A DNA stretch of 64,000 nucleotides from assembly GCF_046507575.1 (NCBI RefSeq), contig NZ_JBKFEY010000012.1, positions 29,533 to 93,532 on the forward strand, in the 5' to 3' direction. A program made the position numbers and the translations under genes. Below are positions 26,168-34,934 of this stretch, piece after piece (within the stretch, counting starts at the first letter, position 1; every line of letters begins with the position of its first letter). The stretch is from Pontitalea aquivivens. Lineage in GTDB: Bacteria > Pseudomonadota > Alphaproteobacteria > Rhodobacterales > Rhodobacteraceae. The notes under the pieces were generated by a model that was not told the origin of the DNA, ran no database searches, and saw only the letters and a list, made by a program, of their open reading frames with translations.

Positions 26168-26185
26168 ATCGTCTGAAAAGACTAA
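26168..26185 (+). promoter_or_regulatory. Operator copy 6 of the island regulon
   Basis: ATCGTCTGAAAAGACTAA has intact GTC and GAC half-sites. It is placed between an upstream minus-strand SDR stop (26190) and the thiolase start (26082). Confidence 0.8.
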
Positions 26186-26189
26186 CGGA

Positions 26190-26948
26190 TCACGAGATCA
26201 GGATGCCGCTGTCCACGCCCAGCATCTGCCCGGTGGTGCGGCGCGATTCATCCGACGCAAGAAAGATCGCCGCATTGGCCACATCTTCGGGCTCGCTCAG
26301 GCCCAGCAGATAGGCCTGGCGCTGCTTTTCCAGATGCGGCTCGCTGGCAAAAAAATCCAGAACGCGTTGCGTGGCGACCGCGCCGGGCACCAACACGTTG
26401 ACCCGAACCCGATCGGCCGCATATTCCACCGCCATCGACCGGGTAAGCGCGATCACCCCGCCTTTGGAGGCGGTATAAGCATCGCGGTTCGGCACCCCCA
26501 TTGCCCCCATGATCGAGGCGGTGTTGATGACCGCCCCCCCGCCCGAGCGGATCAGATGCGGGATGCCATAGTGACAGCACAGCCAGGTGCCGAACAGGTC
26601 CAGCCGCAGTGTCTTCCAGAACACATCCGGGGGCGTCCGCGTCACCGGCCCGTCCTGCGCCAAGGACCCGCCGGCGTTGTTGTAAATCACATCCAGACGA
26701 CCAAAGGCCGCGACAGTTTCGTCCAGCGCGGTGGCAACGCTGGCCTCGTCGGTCACGTCCGTCCGCACAAAGCGCGCCGTGCCGCCCGCCGTGCGGATCG
26801 CGCGGGCCACTTGTTCGCCTGCATCGCGGCGTCGCCCGGCCACGGCGACCAGCGCACCTTCGCGGGCAAAGGCCGCGCAGGCCACCGCGCCGATGCCGCC
26901 CGTGCCGCCGGTGATGAAGGCGACTTTTCCTTTCAACCGATCGACCAT
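26190..26948 (-). CDS. Short-chain dehydrogenase/reductase
   Basis: The 252-residue classical SDR has TGGTGGIG (13-20), NNAGG (90-94), catalytic Tyr158/Lys162 (YTASK) and closing VDSG. AAGGAGG precedes its ATG. It is the last gene of the operator-7 unit (27402-28316, 26950-27405, this gene). Its role in the pathway is open; the family oxidises ring hydroxyls of steroids and many other substrates. Confidence 0.85.
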   Translation of the reverse strand: MVDRLKGKVAFITGGTGGIGAVACAAFAREGALVAVAGRRRDAGEQVARAIRTAGGTARFVRTDVTDEASVATALDETVAAFGRLDVIYNNAGGSLAQDGPVTRTPPDVFWKTLRLDLFGTWLCCHYGIPHLIRSGGGAVINTASIMGAMGVPNRDAYTASKGGVIALTRSMAVEYAADRVRVNVLVPGAVATQRVLDFFASEPHLEKQRQAYLLGLSEPEDVANAAIFLASDESRRTTGQMLGVDSGILIS

Positions 26949-26949
26949 G

Positions 26950-27405
26950 TCAGGCCTCCTTTACAGGGTTTGGCTGGGTGTGACGGCGCCCGGCAGGCCA
27001 GGTGGCATCGCCCAGCAGATGCAATTCGCGCCGGGCAAGGCGCCAGCCATCCGTAATTCGGACAAACTGGTCGCTATAACGTACCGTCATTTCATAGCAG
27101 TACCCGACCCCATCCCCCGCGCGGTAGAAATGGCGGGCCAAAGTGCCGGTATAGGCAGTGGCGCGGTCGCCCTCGACCCGGGGAACCAGTCCGGTGACGG
27201 CGTGATGCGTGCGGTCATACAACCCGCGCATCATCGCCGGAACACCCGCCAGCGCCGCCCGCCCCGCGAACCCGCCACGCGGAGAGATCAGGATACCGTC
27301 GGGCATGAACTGATCGGCGAACAGGTCGCCATCGCCAAGATCGACCGCCAGGGCATAGCGATCGGCCACAAGGCGCAGGGCGACCAGATCCGCCGTTGCG
27401 GTCAT
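26950..27405 (-). CDS. SnoaL-like protein
   Basis: The 151-residue protein shows the SnoaL pattern: VADRYALAVDLGDGDLFADQF (Tyr18, Asp22 region), then RTHHAVTGLVPRV with His pair, and YCYEMTVRYSDQFVR with WRLARRELHLLGD. It overlaps the epimerase-like gene by 4 bp and lies 1 bp before the SDR gene, so the three are one unit. It is the fourth SnoaL-like gene of the island. A dehydratase/isomerase role is inference. Confidence 0.75.
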   Translation of the reverse strand: MTATADLVALRLVADRYALAVDLGDGDLFADQFMPDGILISPRGGFAGRAALAGVPAMMRGLYDRTHHAVTGLVPRVEGDRATAYTGTLARHFYRAGDGVGYCYEMTVRYSDQFVRITDGWRLARRELHLLGDATWPAGRRHTQPNPVKEA

Positions 27406-28316
27406 CGCAGCGGCTCCGCCACCATCTGTACGATCTCGCGCACGGCGCGGGTGACATCATCGCGGTCATAGCCCAAAAGGGCGACCTCGGCGGGATCGGG
27501 GTCATAGGCCAGCACGTTGCCCCGGCCCGGCACGATGAAGGCATCGGGCAGCATCGGATGTTCGGCATCACGCTCCGCCAGCTTGCGCGGGCTGCCGGCA
27601 GCATCGAAGAACAGCTGGAAAAAGTCGCGGAAACGCAGGTTGCAATCGCCCACCAGATAGGCATGGCCCGATTTCGCATTGCGCAACGCCCCCAAGATCG
27701 CCTGACACAGCGACCGCACCGACATGTAGTTGGTGCCGCCCGCGGGCGCGAAATCGGGCAGTTCAGGCAGGTCGCCGCGCGCCCAAAGCACCAGCCTCTC
27801 ATAGCGCCGCGCGGCGGTGCCGGGCAGCGACCCCACGATCGATGGCGGGTTCAGCGTAGAAACATTGAAGCTGGCGTCGGCAAGCGCCCGCGCACCTTCA
27901 TCCGCCAGCTTGCGCGCCCGCACATAGGCATCGGTCTCGGCCAGCCCGGGCATAACATGGTGATAATAGCTGCCCAGCTGCACCACGCGGCTCACCCCGG
28001 CCTGCTTGGCGCGGGCCACGAACGCTGGCACGCCCTCGATCTGGGTCGCGCGCCAGAATGCATCGCCATCCACCCCGGCGGGCAGATGGCGGATGTCATT
28101 GCCTGCGGCAAAGACCACCGCGTCGAAACGCTCCAGATCGCGGGTGGAAAAATCGCCCTGTGTGTAATCGCCCAGAAGATGCGCGAAATGCGCCACGGGC
28201 GACCGCGCCTGCGCGGGCTTGCGCGCGCCCAGCGTAACTTCGTGCCCCTCGGCGGCAAGCATCAGGGCGGCATGGCCACCGATCATGCCCGTCCCGCCCA
28301 CGATCAGGATTTTCAT
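27402..28316 (-). CDS. NAD-dependent epimerase/dehydratase-family (extended SDR-like) protein
   Basis: The start is set at 28316 (MKILIVGGTGMIGG), 53 bp from operator 7; 304 residues. The Rossmann motif GGTGMIGGHAA (8-18) is clear, followed by VVFAAGND and VQLGSYYHHV. The usual YxxxK of the family is not obvious, with AYVRARKLADEGA at the expected place, suggesting an R-A-R-K variant. It could be an oxidoreductase on a steroid ketone such as the 3-beta-HSD-like members; substrate unknown. Confidence 0.75.
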   Translation of the reverse strand: MKILIVGGTGMIGGHAALMLAAEGHEVTLGARKPAQARSPVAHFAHLLGDYTQGDFSTRDLERFDAVVFAAGNDIRHLPAGVDGDAFWRATQIEGVPAFVARAKQAGVSRVVQLGSYYHHVMPGLAETDAYVRARKLADEGARALADASFNVSTLNPPSIVGSLPGTAARRYERLVLWARGDLPELPDFAPAGGTNYMSVRSLCQAILGALRNAKSGHAYLVGDCNLRFRDFFQLFFDAAGSPRKLAERDAEHPMLPDAFIVPGRGNVLAYDPDPAEVALLGYDRDDVTRAVREIVQMVAEPLR

Positions 28317-28369
28317 CGACTTGTCCTCCGTCTGTTCGGCGCAGTTTCGGTTGCCCGGCGCCGGGGCGC

Positions 28370-28387
28370 CTACCCCATTCAGACGAT
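28370..28387 (-). promoter_or_regulatory. Operator copy 7 of the island regulon
   Basis: On the minus strand it reads ATCGTCTGAATGGGGTAG. It is centred in the divergent region, 53 bp from the start at 28316 and 55 bp from the start at 28443, suggesting dual control. Confidence 0.8.
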
Positions 28388-28442
28388 GCCGCGCGGGCCA
28401 GAGCGCGTTTGGATGAATGGGCAACAGAGGGGCAAAGACACC

Positions 28443-29204
28443 GTGACAGCGCGCTTGACAGGAAAACGCATCCTTGTGACGGGGGCAGCGGGGGCGATCG
28501 GAACGGCTACGGCGCGGCGGCTGGTGTCGGAAGGCGCGCTTCTGGCGCTGGCGGATCTGCGCGCCCCCGACCGGACCGCCGACGAGATCGCGCAGGAATT
28601 TGGCGCCCGCCCCCTGACTTTCGCCTATGACGCCGCGGCCCCCGCCGAAAGCCCCGCGCTGGTCGCCCGCACGGTTGACGGGCTGGGGGGGCTGGACGGC
28701 GTATGCAACATCGCCGGGGTCTATACCAAGGTCCGGTCCACCGACATCACCCCCGAGGATTGGCACCGTGGCCTGACCATCAACCTGACCAGCGCCTTCC
28801 TGATCTGTCAGGCCGCGATCCCGCATCTGATCGAAACCCGCGGATCGGTGGTCAACACCGCGTCGCTGGCCGCACTGGAGGGGCTGGCCTATGCCACCGC
28901 CTATGCCACCGCCAAGGCGGGCATGATCGCCATGACCAAATCGCTGGCGGCCGAATATGCCGCGGCCGGGGTGCGGTTCAACGCGATCTGTCCGGGCGGC
29001 ATCCGGTCGAACATGAGCGTGGTATCCGCCGTGCCCGATGCCGACCCCGACCTGACCTTCCGCCGTTCCAAGCTGAAGGGCTTCGAGGATGGCTTGGGCG
29101 AGCCGTCCGACATCGCCGCAGGCTTTGCCTATCTTCTGTCGCCGGATGCGCGTTTCGTTTCCGGCACTGCGCTGGTCATTGACGGCGCGCAGTTCCTTAT
29201 CTGA
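28443..29204 (+). CDS. Short-chain dehydrogenase/reductase
   Basis: The GTG start at 28443 directly precedes TARLTGKRILVTGAAGAIG; the frame is open far upstream but that part is non-coding. 253 residues with TGAAGAIG (13-20), an unusual NIAG in place of NNAG (89-92), Ser141, catalytic Tyr154/Lys158 (YATAK) and PGGIRSN. It heads the plus-strand unit with the CoA ligase at 29216, 11 bp downstream. Confidence 0.85.
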   Translation: MTARLTGKRILVTGAAGAIGTATARRLVSEGALLALADLRAPDRTADEIAQEFGARPLTFAYDAAAPAESPALVARTVDGLGGLDGVCNIAGVYTKVRSTDITPEDWHRGLTINLTSAFLICQAAIPHLIETRGSVVNTASLAALEGLAYATAYATAKAGMIAMTKSLAAEYAAAGVRFNAICPGGIRSNMSVVSAVPDADPDLTFRRSKLKGFEDGLGEPSDIAAGFAYLLSPDARFVSGTALVIDGAQFLI

Positions 29205-29215
29205 CCCGGAGAACC

Positions 29216-30751
29216 ATGGAATACCTGTCCCAGATCCTGGCGCGCAACGCGCGCCTGTTGCCCGATCGGGCCTTCATCGTCACGGATGAAGTCAGCCTGA
29301 GCTATGCCGAATTCGCCACCCAGACCGCCCGCCTTGCCCATGTTCTGGTGGCGCATGGCGTGGGGCGCGGCGACCGGGTCGGGCTTTACCTGCCCTCGGG
29401 GCCGATGATGGCGATGGGCTTCTGGGCCTGTCAGCGGCTGGGCGCGATCCCGGCGCCGCTGTCGGTGATGTTCCGCCACGAGGAACTGCGCCGCATCGTA
29501 CCGCAGGCCGGGATGAAGATGCTGATCGCCGATGCCGCGACCTGGCCTTACCTGTCACAGATACGCGGCGATCTGCCGGGGCTGGCGCATTGCCTTGTGT
29601 CCGGCCCCGGCGGCGATCTGGACGGGCTGATGGCAGCCGCGCCCAAGACCTTTGACGATGTGATCTGCGACCCACAGGACATCGCCTGCCTGTTCTTTTC
29701 CTCGGGCACGACGGGCGCGCCCAAGGGCATCGCCCAGACGCATTTTTCGATCGGATCGACGCTGCGCGACATGATGGTGTCGCATCGCAACCGCTTCGGC
29801 GCCGAGGTCTATGTTTGCGCGGTGCCGCTGTTCACCAACTTCGGGCTGAACGTCACGCTGAACCTGTGCCTGTATGGCGGCGGCACCATCGTGCTGCATG
29901 AACGCTGGGATACCGCGCGCGTGCTGGCCGACATCGAACGCCACCGCGCCACCTATTTCGGCGGGACACCCACCATGTATGTCTACATGGTGGGCGCCCC
30001 CGAGGTGGCGCAGCACGACCTGACCTCGCTGCGGGTCTGTACCACGGGCGGATCGCCGGTGCCGCAGCCGGTGATCCAGCGGTTCGAGGAATTGACCGGC
30101 GCGCGGGTGACGCAGGTCTACGGTTCAACCGAAACCTGCGGGCAAAACGTGATGGAACCCACGCTGGGCATCCGCAAGCGCGGCGCGGCGGGCCTGCCGG
30201 TCGGCAGTTCGCGCATCAAGATCGTCGATGACGACGATCGCGAGGTGCCTACCGGCGAAATCGGCGAAATCCTGATCGGTGGCGATTGCGTGGCCGCCGG
30301 CTATTGGCAGGACCCCGCCGCCACCGCCGAGGCCTTCACCCCCGAGGGCTGGCGTTCGGGCGACCTGGGTTATGTCGATGCCGACGGCTTCGTCTTCATC
30401 GTCGACCGCAAGAAGGATGTAATCATCGCGGGCGGTCACAACATCTATCCGCTTGAAGTCGAAACGGTGCTGTATCGCCACCCCTCGGTTGCGATCTGCG
30501 CCGTGGTCGGCGCGCCCGACGCGGAAAAGGGAGAGGTGCCGGTCGCCGTGGTGGTGCTGGACAAGGACCGCCCCGCAACCGCCTGCGACCTGCGCGACTG
30601 GTGCCGCGCGCATCTGGCCGCCTACAAGGCCCCCCGCCGGATCGAATTCATCGACGACATGCCGATCGAGGCTGCCAAGATCCGAAAGCGCGACCTGGTG
30701 GCCGCGCTCAAGGAAGGGTCGCTGGACAAATTCCGCCGGATCAGTCCCTGA
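29216..30751 (+). CDS. Acyl-CoA synthetase (AMP-forming, ANL family)
   Basis: The 511-residue ligase begins 9 bp after a GGAGAA site. Motifs are LFFSSGTTGAPKG (about 160-172), YGSTETCG, WRSGDLGYVD and DRKKDVIIAGGHNIYPLE. The C-terminal catalytic-Lys segment reads IEAAKIRKRDL, in place of the usual TxxGK, which is slightly unusual. It would activate a carboxylate to its CoA ester. Being separate from FadD3, it may activate the steroid side chain (bile-acid C24 carboxylate) or another acid. Its 3' end overlaps the convergent SDR by 11 bp. Confidence 0.85.
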   Translation: MEYLSQILARNARLLPDRAFIVTDEVSLSYAEFATQTARLAHVLVAHGVGRGDRVGLYLPSGPMMAMGFWACQRLGAIPAPLSVMFRHEELRRIVPQAGMKMLIADAATWPYLSQIRGDLPGLAHCLVSGPGGDLDGLMAAAPKTFDDVICDPQDIACLFFSSGTTGAPKGIAQTHFSIGSTLRDMMVSHRNRFGAEVYVCAVPLFTNFGLNVTLNLCLYGGGTIVLHERWDTARVLADIERHRATYFGGTPTMYVYMVGAPEVAQHDLTSLRVCTTGGSPVPQPVIQRFEELTGARVTQVYGSTETCGQNVMEPTLGIRKRGAAGLPVGSSRIKIVDDDDREVPTGEIGEILIGGDCVAAGYWQDPAATAEAFTPEGWRSGDLGYVDADGFVFIVDRKKDVIIAGGHNIYPLEVETVLYRHPSVAICAVVGAPDAEKGEVPVAVVVLDKDRPATACDLRDWCRAHLAAYKAPRRIEFIDDMPIEAAKIRKRDLVAALKEGSLDKFRRISP

Positions 30752-31541
30752 CCGGCGGCCCTTTATCCACATCGCCCGCGGCGCCATAGGCCGCCCAGCC
30801 CCCGTCCACCGGCAGCACCGTGCCGGTGACATAGCTGGCCCAGTCCGACAGCAAGAAGGCCGTAGCGCGCGCCATTTCCAGCGAATCTGCCATGCGGCCA
30901 AGGGGGGTGCGGCGCTCGATGTTGGCTGGGTCAAAGATCTTGCGATCCAGAAGATCCCGCACCATCGGCGTGCGCGTATAGCCGGGCGCTATGCAGTTCA
31001 CACGCACCCCCGAGGGCCCCCATTCGCAGGCCAGCGTCTTGGTCAGGTGAATCACGCCCGCCTTGGCAATGCCATAGGCAGACCGGCCCGGAAAAGCGCC
31101 CAGCCCGACGATCGAGGACACATTGACGATCGCGCCCGACCGCTGTTCCAGCAGGTGCCGCCCCGCAGCGCGGCAGATCAGATAGGTGCCGCGCAGGTTC
31201 ACATCCAGAATGTGCTGCCAGCGGTCGGGGTCCTGCCGGTGCACCGGCACCAGATCATCCCCGATCCCGGCAGAGTTGAACACAAGGTCCAGCCCGCCCA
31301 GCATATCCCGCGCGCCTTCGACCATCGTCTCGGCCTCGGCGGTGCGGGACACATCGCCCGTCACATGGCCGACCGCGCCGGTTTCGGGCACCGCTTGCGC
31401 CGCGCGCGCACCGTCCAGATCGGCAAGCACGACCTTTGCCCCCAGATCGGCCAGAAGCCGCGCGGTTGCGGCGCCGATACCGCTGGCCCCGCCAGTCACC
31501 AGCGCGCGTTTTCCATCCAGCCTTGGACCCATGTCACGCAT
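30741..31541 (-). CDS. Short-chain dehydrogenase/reductase
   Basis: The ATG at 31541, with GGAGAGGAAG upstream, gives 266 residues. Cofactor motif TGGASGIG (16-23), NSAG in place of NNAG (89-92), catalytic Tyr156/Lys160 (YGIAK) and PGYTRTPM are present, with closing DGGW. It is the last gene of the long minus-strand transporter unit and overlaps the preceding SDR gene by 8 bp. It probably oxidises a hydroxyl of the imported compound. Confidence 0.85.
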   Translation of the reverse strand: MRDMGPRLDGKRALVTGGASGIGAATARLLADLGAKVVLADLDGARAAQAVPETGAVGHVTGDVSRTAEAETMVEGARDMLGGLDLVFNSAGIGDDLVPVHRQDPDRWQHILDVNLRGTYLICRAAGRHLLEQRSGAIVNVSSIVGLGAFPGRSAYGIAKAGVIHLTKTLACEWGPSGVRVNCIAPGYTRTPMVRDLLDRKIFDPANIERRTPLGRMADSLEMARATAFLLSDWASYVTGTVLPVDGGWAAYGAAGDVDKGPPVRD

Positions 31542-32289
31542 CGGGATCTTCCTCTCCGTCCTGATTGATCCTGTAGTGCCAGTCGGGCGTCCATCTGCCC
31601 TTTGGCGCGCGGTGCAGGTCCAGATAGGCCCGCGCCACAAGGTCGTGGTCATAGGGGGTGCCCGCCTGCATCGTGCCGTGGATCGCCACGGTCGAGACAT
31701 GGATGGAATGAGGCAGCAGTTCCTTGTGCAGCGAATGGCCAAGGCTGCGCAGCGCCGCCTTGCCCAGCGAGGTCACGCCCCATTCGATCCAGGGGCCAAA
31801 GGCCAGCACCCCGCCGGTCAGCAGGATCGTGCCGCGCTGCACGGCGATCATTGCGGGCACGACGCTGGCCGCCGCGTGATGGGCACCCGCGACATTGGTG
31901 CGAAAACTGTCCATCAGATAGTCGAAGCTGGCCGGTTCGCCGCGCGCCGCCCAACCCGCAGCCTGCCCGTATTGCGCCTGCGCCAGGCCCGAGTGGGTGA
32001 CAAAACGCGCTGGCTGGATCAGCGCGGCGTTGTAGATCAACACCTCGGCCGGGCCATAGCGGTCAGCGATCTGGCGATGCACCGCCTCCATCTGGTCGGG
32101 CTGACCGGCATCGCCGGCAAAGCCCGCAACCTCCAGGCCCTGCGCCCGCAGATCCGCCTCATGCGCCGCGACCGCGGCGGCGTTGCGCCCGGTGAAGGCC
32201 ACGGCGAAACCGTCGCGGGCGAAGACCTGCACAAGCGCCCGGCCCAGACCCGGGCCTATGCCGATGACGATGGCCAGAGGGCGGGTCAT
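31534..32289 (-). CDS. SDR-fold protein lacking the catalytic Tyr
   Basis: The 251-residue protein has GIGPGLGRAL (10-19) instead of TGxxxGxG, so the Rossmann fold is likely. At the YxxxK site it has Thr173 and Lys177 (TSLGK). Without the Tyr, ordinary SDR chemistry is doubtful; similar atypical SDRs exist but their reactions are mostly unknown. It is coupled by 4-bp overlap to the LivHM permease gene upstream and by 8 bp to the classical SDR downstream. Confidence 0.7.
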   Translation of the reverse strand: MTRPLAIVIGIGPGLGRALVQVFARDGFAVAFTGRNAAAVAAHEADLRAQGLEVAGFAGDAGQPDQMEAVHRQIADRYGPAEVLIYNAALIQPARFVTHSGLAQAQYGQAAGWAARGEPASFDYLMDSFRTNVAGAHHAAASVVPAMIAVQRGTILLTGGVLAFGPWIEWGVTSLGKAALRSLGHSLHKELLPHSIHVSTVAIHGTMQAGTPYDHDLVARAYLDLHRAPKGRWTPDWHYRINQDGEEDPDA

Positions 32290-34214
32290 TCGGCGGCCTC
32301 GGGCTTGGCGCTGGCGGCCAGCCTCTCGCGGCGGGCACGGCGGTTGGCCAGGAACTCTTCAAGCGTGCCGACGATGCCCTTGCGCAGGAACAGCACGCAC
32401 AGCACGAAAATCGCGCCCTGGAACACCACGACCCAGGCCCCGAAGGTGGCCAGTTTCGTCTGCAACGTCACCAGCACCGCGGCCCCGACGATCGGGCCCA
32501 GCAGCGTGCCCACCCCACCGATCAGCGTCATCAGCAGCGCATCGGCCGAGGTCATGAAATAGACATCCGCCAGGGACGCGATCTGGAACACCAACGCCTT
32601 CATGCTGCCCGCCAGCCCCGCCAGCATCGCCGACAGCGTGAAGGCCAGCAGCTTGAACCGCGTCGTGGAATAACCCAGCGAGATCGAGCGCGCCTCATTC
32701 TCGCGGATCGACTTCAGGGTCTGGCCGAAGGGTGAATGCACGATCCGGTAAACCAGCGCGAAACCGCCCAGAAACACCGCCAGCATGACAAAATACATCG
32801 ACATGGTGTCAGACAGATCGATCAGCCCGAACAGCATCCCGCGCGGCACCGACTGGATGCCATCCTCGCCATGCGTCCAGCCCGATTGCAGCGCGTAGAA
32901 ATAGACGATCTGTGCCAGCGCCAGGGTGATCATCGCGAAATACAGCCCCTGCCGCCGGATCGCGAGCCAGCCGAAGCCGAAGCCCAGCCCCGTCGCAACC
33001 GATACGCCCGCCAGGATGCAAAGTTCCGGGGACAGCCCCCAGACCGCCGCCGCATGGGCCGCCGTATACGAGGCCGAGCCATAGAAGGCCGCATGCCCGA
33101 AGGCCAGAAGCCCGCCATAGCCGAACACCAGGTTGTAGGCGAGCGCCAGAAGCGCCAGGCACAGGATCTTCATCGCAAAGATCGGGAACATCAGGTAGGG
33201 CAGGATCAGACCCACCACCAGCAGCACCCCGAACCACAGCCGGCCGTTTTCCAGCACACTGCCCGCCCGGCCCGAAGACACGTCGGCGACGGAATGGGCC
33301 GAAGTTTCGCGCCCGAACAGGCCCGCCGGGCGCAGCACCAGGATGATGACCATCACCACGAAAATCACGGTGGTCGAGGCTTGCGGGTAGAAAACCTTGG
33401 TCAATCCCTCCAGCAGGCCCATCATCAGACCGCCGGCGATCGCGCCGAAGATCGAGCCCATGCCCCCGATCACCACCACCGCAAAGATCGTGATGATGAT
33501 CGACTGGCCCATCTGCGGCCCGACCTGATAGATCGGCGCGGCCATCACGCCCGCCAGACCCGCAAGGCCCACACCAAAGGCATAGGTCAGCATCAGCATC
33601 AGCGGCACGTTGATGCCGAAGGCGCGCACCAGATCGGGGTTTTCGGTCGCGGCGCGCAGGTAGGACCCCAGCTTGGTCCGCTCGATCAGATACCAGGTGC
33701 CGAAACACAGCATCAGGGCCGCCACGATCACCCAGGCGCGATAATAGGGCAGGAACATGAAACCCAGGTTCGCCGCCCCCTGCAGCTGCGCAGGCACGTC
33801 ATAACGTTGCCCGGCCGCGCCGTAGATGACATTGAATACCCCCTCGATCACCATCGCAAGACCCACCGTCAGCAACAGGCCATAAGCGTGGTCAAGGTCA
33901 TAGACGCGGCGGATGAACAGCCGTTCGGTCAGCGCGCCAATCAGGCCCACGACCACCGGCACGATGATCAGCGCCCACCAGTAGCCGATCGAGGGCAGCC
34001 CCAGTCCCGGGAACAGCTCGGGCAGGTTATACAGATACCAGGCCCCGAAGGCACCCAGCATGTATTGCGCGCCATGCACGAAATTGCCGATGCGCAACAT
34101 GCCGAAGATGATCGCCACACCCAGGCTCATCATGGCGTAGAATGACCCGTTGATCAGCCCGACAAGCAGCTGGCCAAACAGCAGGGTCAGGGGAATTCCG
34201 AAGATGGATGTCAC
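32286..34214 (-). CDS. Fused LivH-LivM branched-chain-type ABC transporter permease
   Basis: The 642-residue membrane protein joins two permease domains. Residues 1 to about 300 are LivH-like (LLVGLINGSFYAMMSLGVAIIFG, RIGNFVHGAQYMLGAFG), and about 325 to 620 are LivM-like (LALAYNLVFGYGGLLAFGHAAFYG, GVGTLLGPIVGA). The link near residues 300-325 is hydrophilic. Usually these are two genes; the fusion puts the whole membrane channel in one chain. It is part of a minus-strand unit livK-DUF1330-livG-livF-livHM followed by two SDR genes. This links import to the first oxidations. Confidence 0.9.
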   Translation of the reverse strand: MTSIFGIPLTLLFGQLLVGLINGSFYAMMSLGVAIIFGMLRIGNFVHGAQYMLGAFGAWYLYNLPELFPGLGLPSIGYWWALIIVPVVVGLIGALTERLFIRRVYDLDHAYGLLLTVGLAMVIEGVFNVIYGAAGQRYDVPAQLQGAANLGFMFLPYYRAWVIVAALMLCFGTWYLIERTKLGSYLRAATENPDLVRAFGINVPLMLMLTYAFGVGLAGLAGVMAAPIYQVGPQMGQSIIITIFAVVVIGGMGSIFGAIAGGLMMGLLEGLTKVFYPQASTTVIFVVMVIILVLRPAGLFGRETSAHSVADVSSGRAGSVLENGRLWFGVLLVVGLILPYLMFPIFAMKILCLALLALAYNLVFGYGGLLAFGHAAFYGSASYTAAHAAAVWGLSPELCILAGVSVATGLGFGFGWLAIRRQGLYFAMITLALAQIVYFYALQSGWTHGEDGIQSVPRGMLFGLIDLSDTMSMYFVMLAVFLGGFALVYRIVHSPFGQTLKSIRENEARSISLGYSTTRFKLLAFTLSAMLAGLAGSMKALVFQIASLADVYFMTSADALLMTLIGGVGTLLGPIVGAAVLVTLQTKLATFGAWVVVFQGAIFVLCVLFLRKGIVGTLEEFLANRRARRERLAASAKPEAAE

Positions 34215-34217
34215 GTT

Positions 34218-34934
34218 TCAGACCCCCAGATAGGATTGAATCTTGGTCATGCTCGCCTCAAGTTCGGCGCGGTCGATGGTCTCGACGATGTGACCGTGTT
34301 CGACAACGCAGAAGCGGTCGGCCAGCTTCGAGGCAAAACGGAAGTTCTGTTCGACCAGAAGGATGGTGTAGCCTTGATCCTTCAGTGTGCGGATCACGCT
34401 GCCGATCTGCTTGACGATCACCGGGGCCAGCCCCTCGGTCGGTTCGTCCAGCAGCAGGGTGCGCGCGCCGGTGCGCAGGATGCGCCCGATCGCCAGCATC
34501 TGCTGTTCGCCGCCCGACAGTTTGGTACCCTGGCTGGTCCAGCGCCGTTCCAGGTTGGGGAACAGCTTCAGGATCTCACCCTGGGTCATACCGCCGGGGG
34601 CGATCACGGGTGGCAACTCCAGGTTCTCGGCCACGGTCAGGCTGGCGAAGATGCCTCGTTCCTCGGGGCAATAGGCCAGGCCCGCACGCGCGGCGATTTC
34701 CGGCGGCGTGCGGCTAAGATCCTGCCCGCGATAGCGGATGGTGCCGCTGCGGCGCTTCAAAAGCCCCATGATCGCGCGCAGGGTCGAGCTTTTTCCCGCA
34801 CCGTTGCGCCCGATCAGGGTGACCAGTTCGCCTTGCCGCACATCAAAGGTGATGCCGTGCAGCGCCTTGCTTTCGCCATACCAGCCTTCAAGATCGCGGA
34901 TCTCCAGCAGGGGGGCGGGGATGGGATCAGTCAT
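34218..34934 (-). CDS. ABC transporter ATP-binding protein LivF type
   Basis: The 238-residue ATPase has Walker A GRNGAGKS (42-49), signature LSGGEQQMLAIG, Walker B TLLLDEPTEGL and the H-loop VEQN. The short C-terminal tail and the TPPEIAARAGLAYCPEERG stretch identify the LivF subgroup. Its start overlaps the livG stop by 8 bp, and the permease gene follows after 3 bp. It powers import through the LivHM fusion at the cytoplasmic face of the membrane. Confidence 0.9.
   Translation of the reverse strand: MTDPIPAPLLEIRDLEGWYGESKALHGITFDVRQGELVTLIGRNGAGKSSTLRAIMGLLKRRSGTIRYRGQDLSRTPPEIAARAGLAYCPEERGIFASLTVAENLELPPVIAPGGMTQGEILKLFPNLERRWTSQGTKLSGGEQQMLAIGRILRTGARTLLLDEPTEGLAPVIVKQIGSVIRTLKDQGYTILLVEQNFRFASKLADRFCVVEHGHIVETIDRAELEASMTKIQSYLGV

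Noticed and set aside
32736..34145. 469-codon plus-strand frame rich in His, Gln and Arg
   Set aside because: It is the complement of the LivH-LivM permease; the composition is that of an inverted hydrophobic gene.
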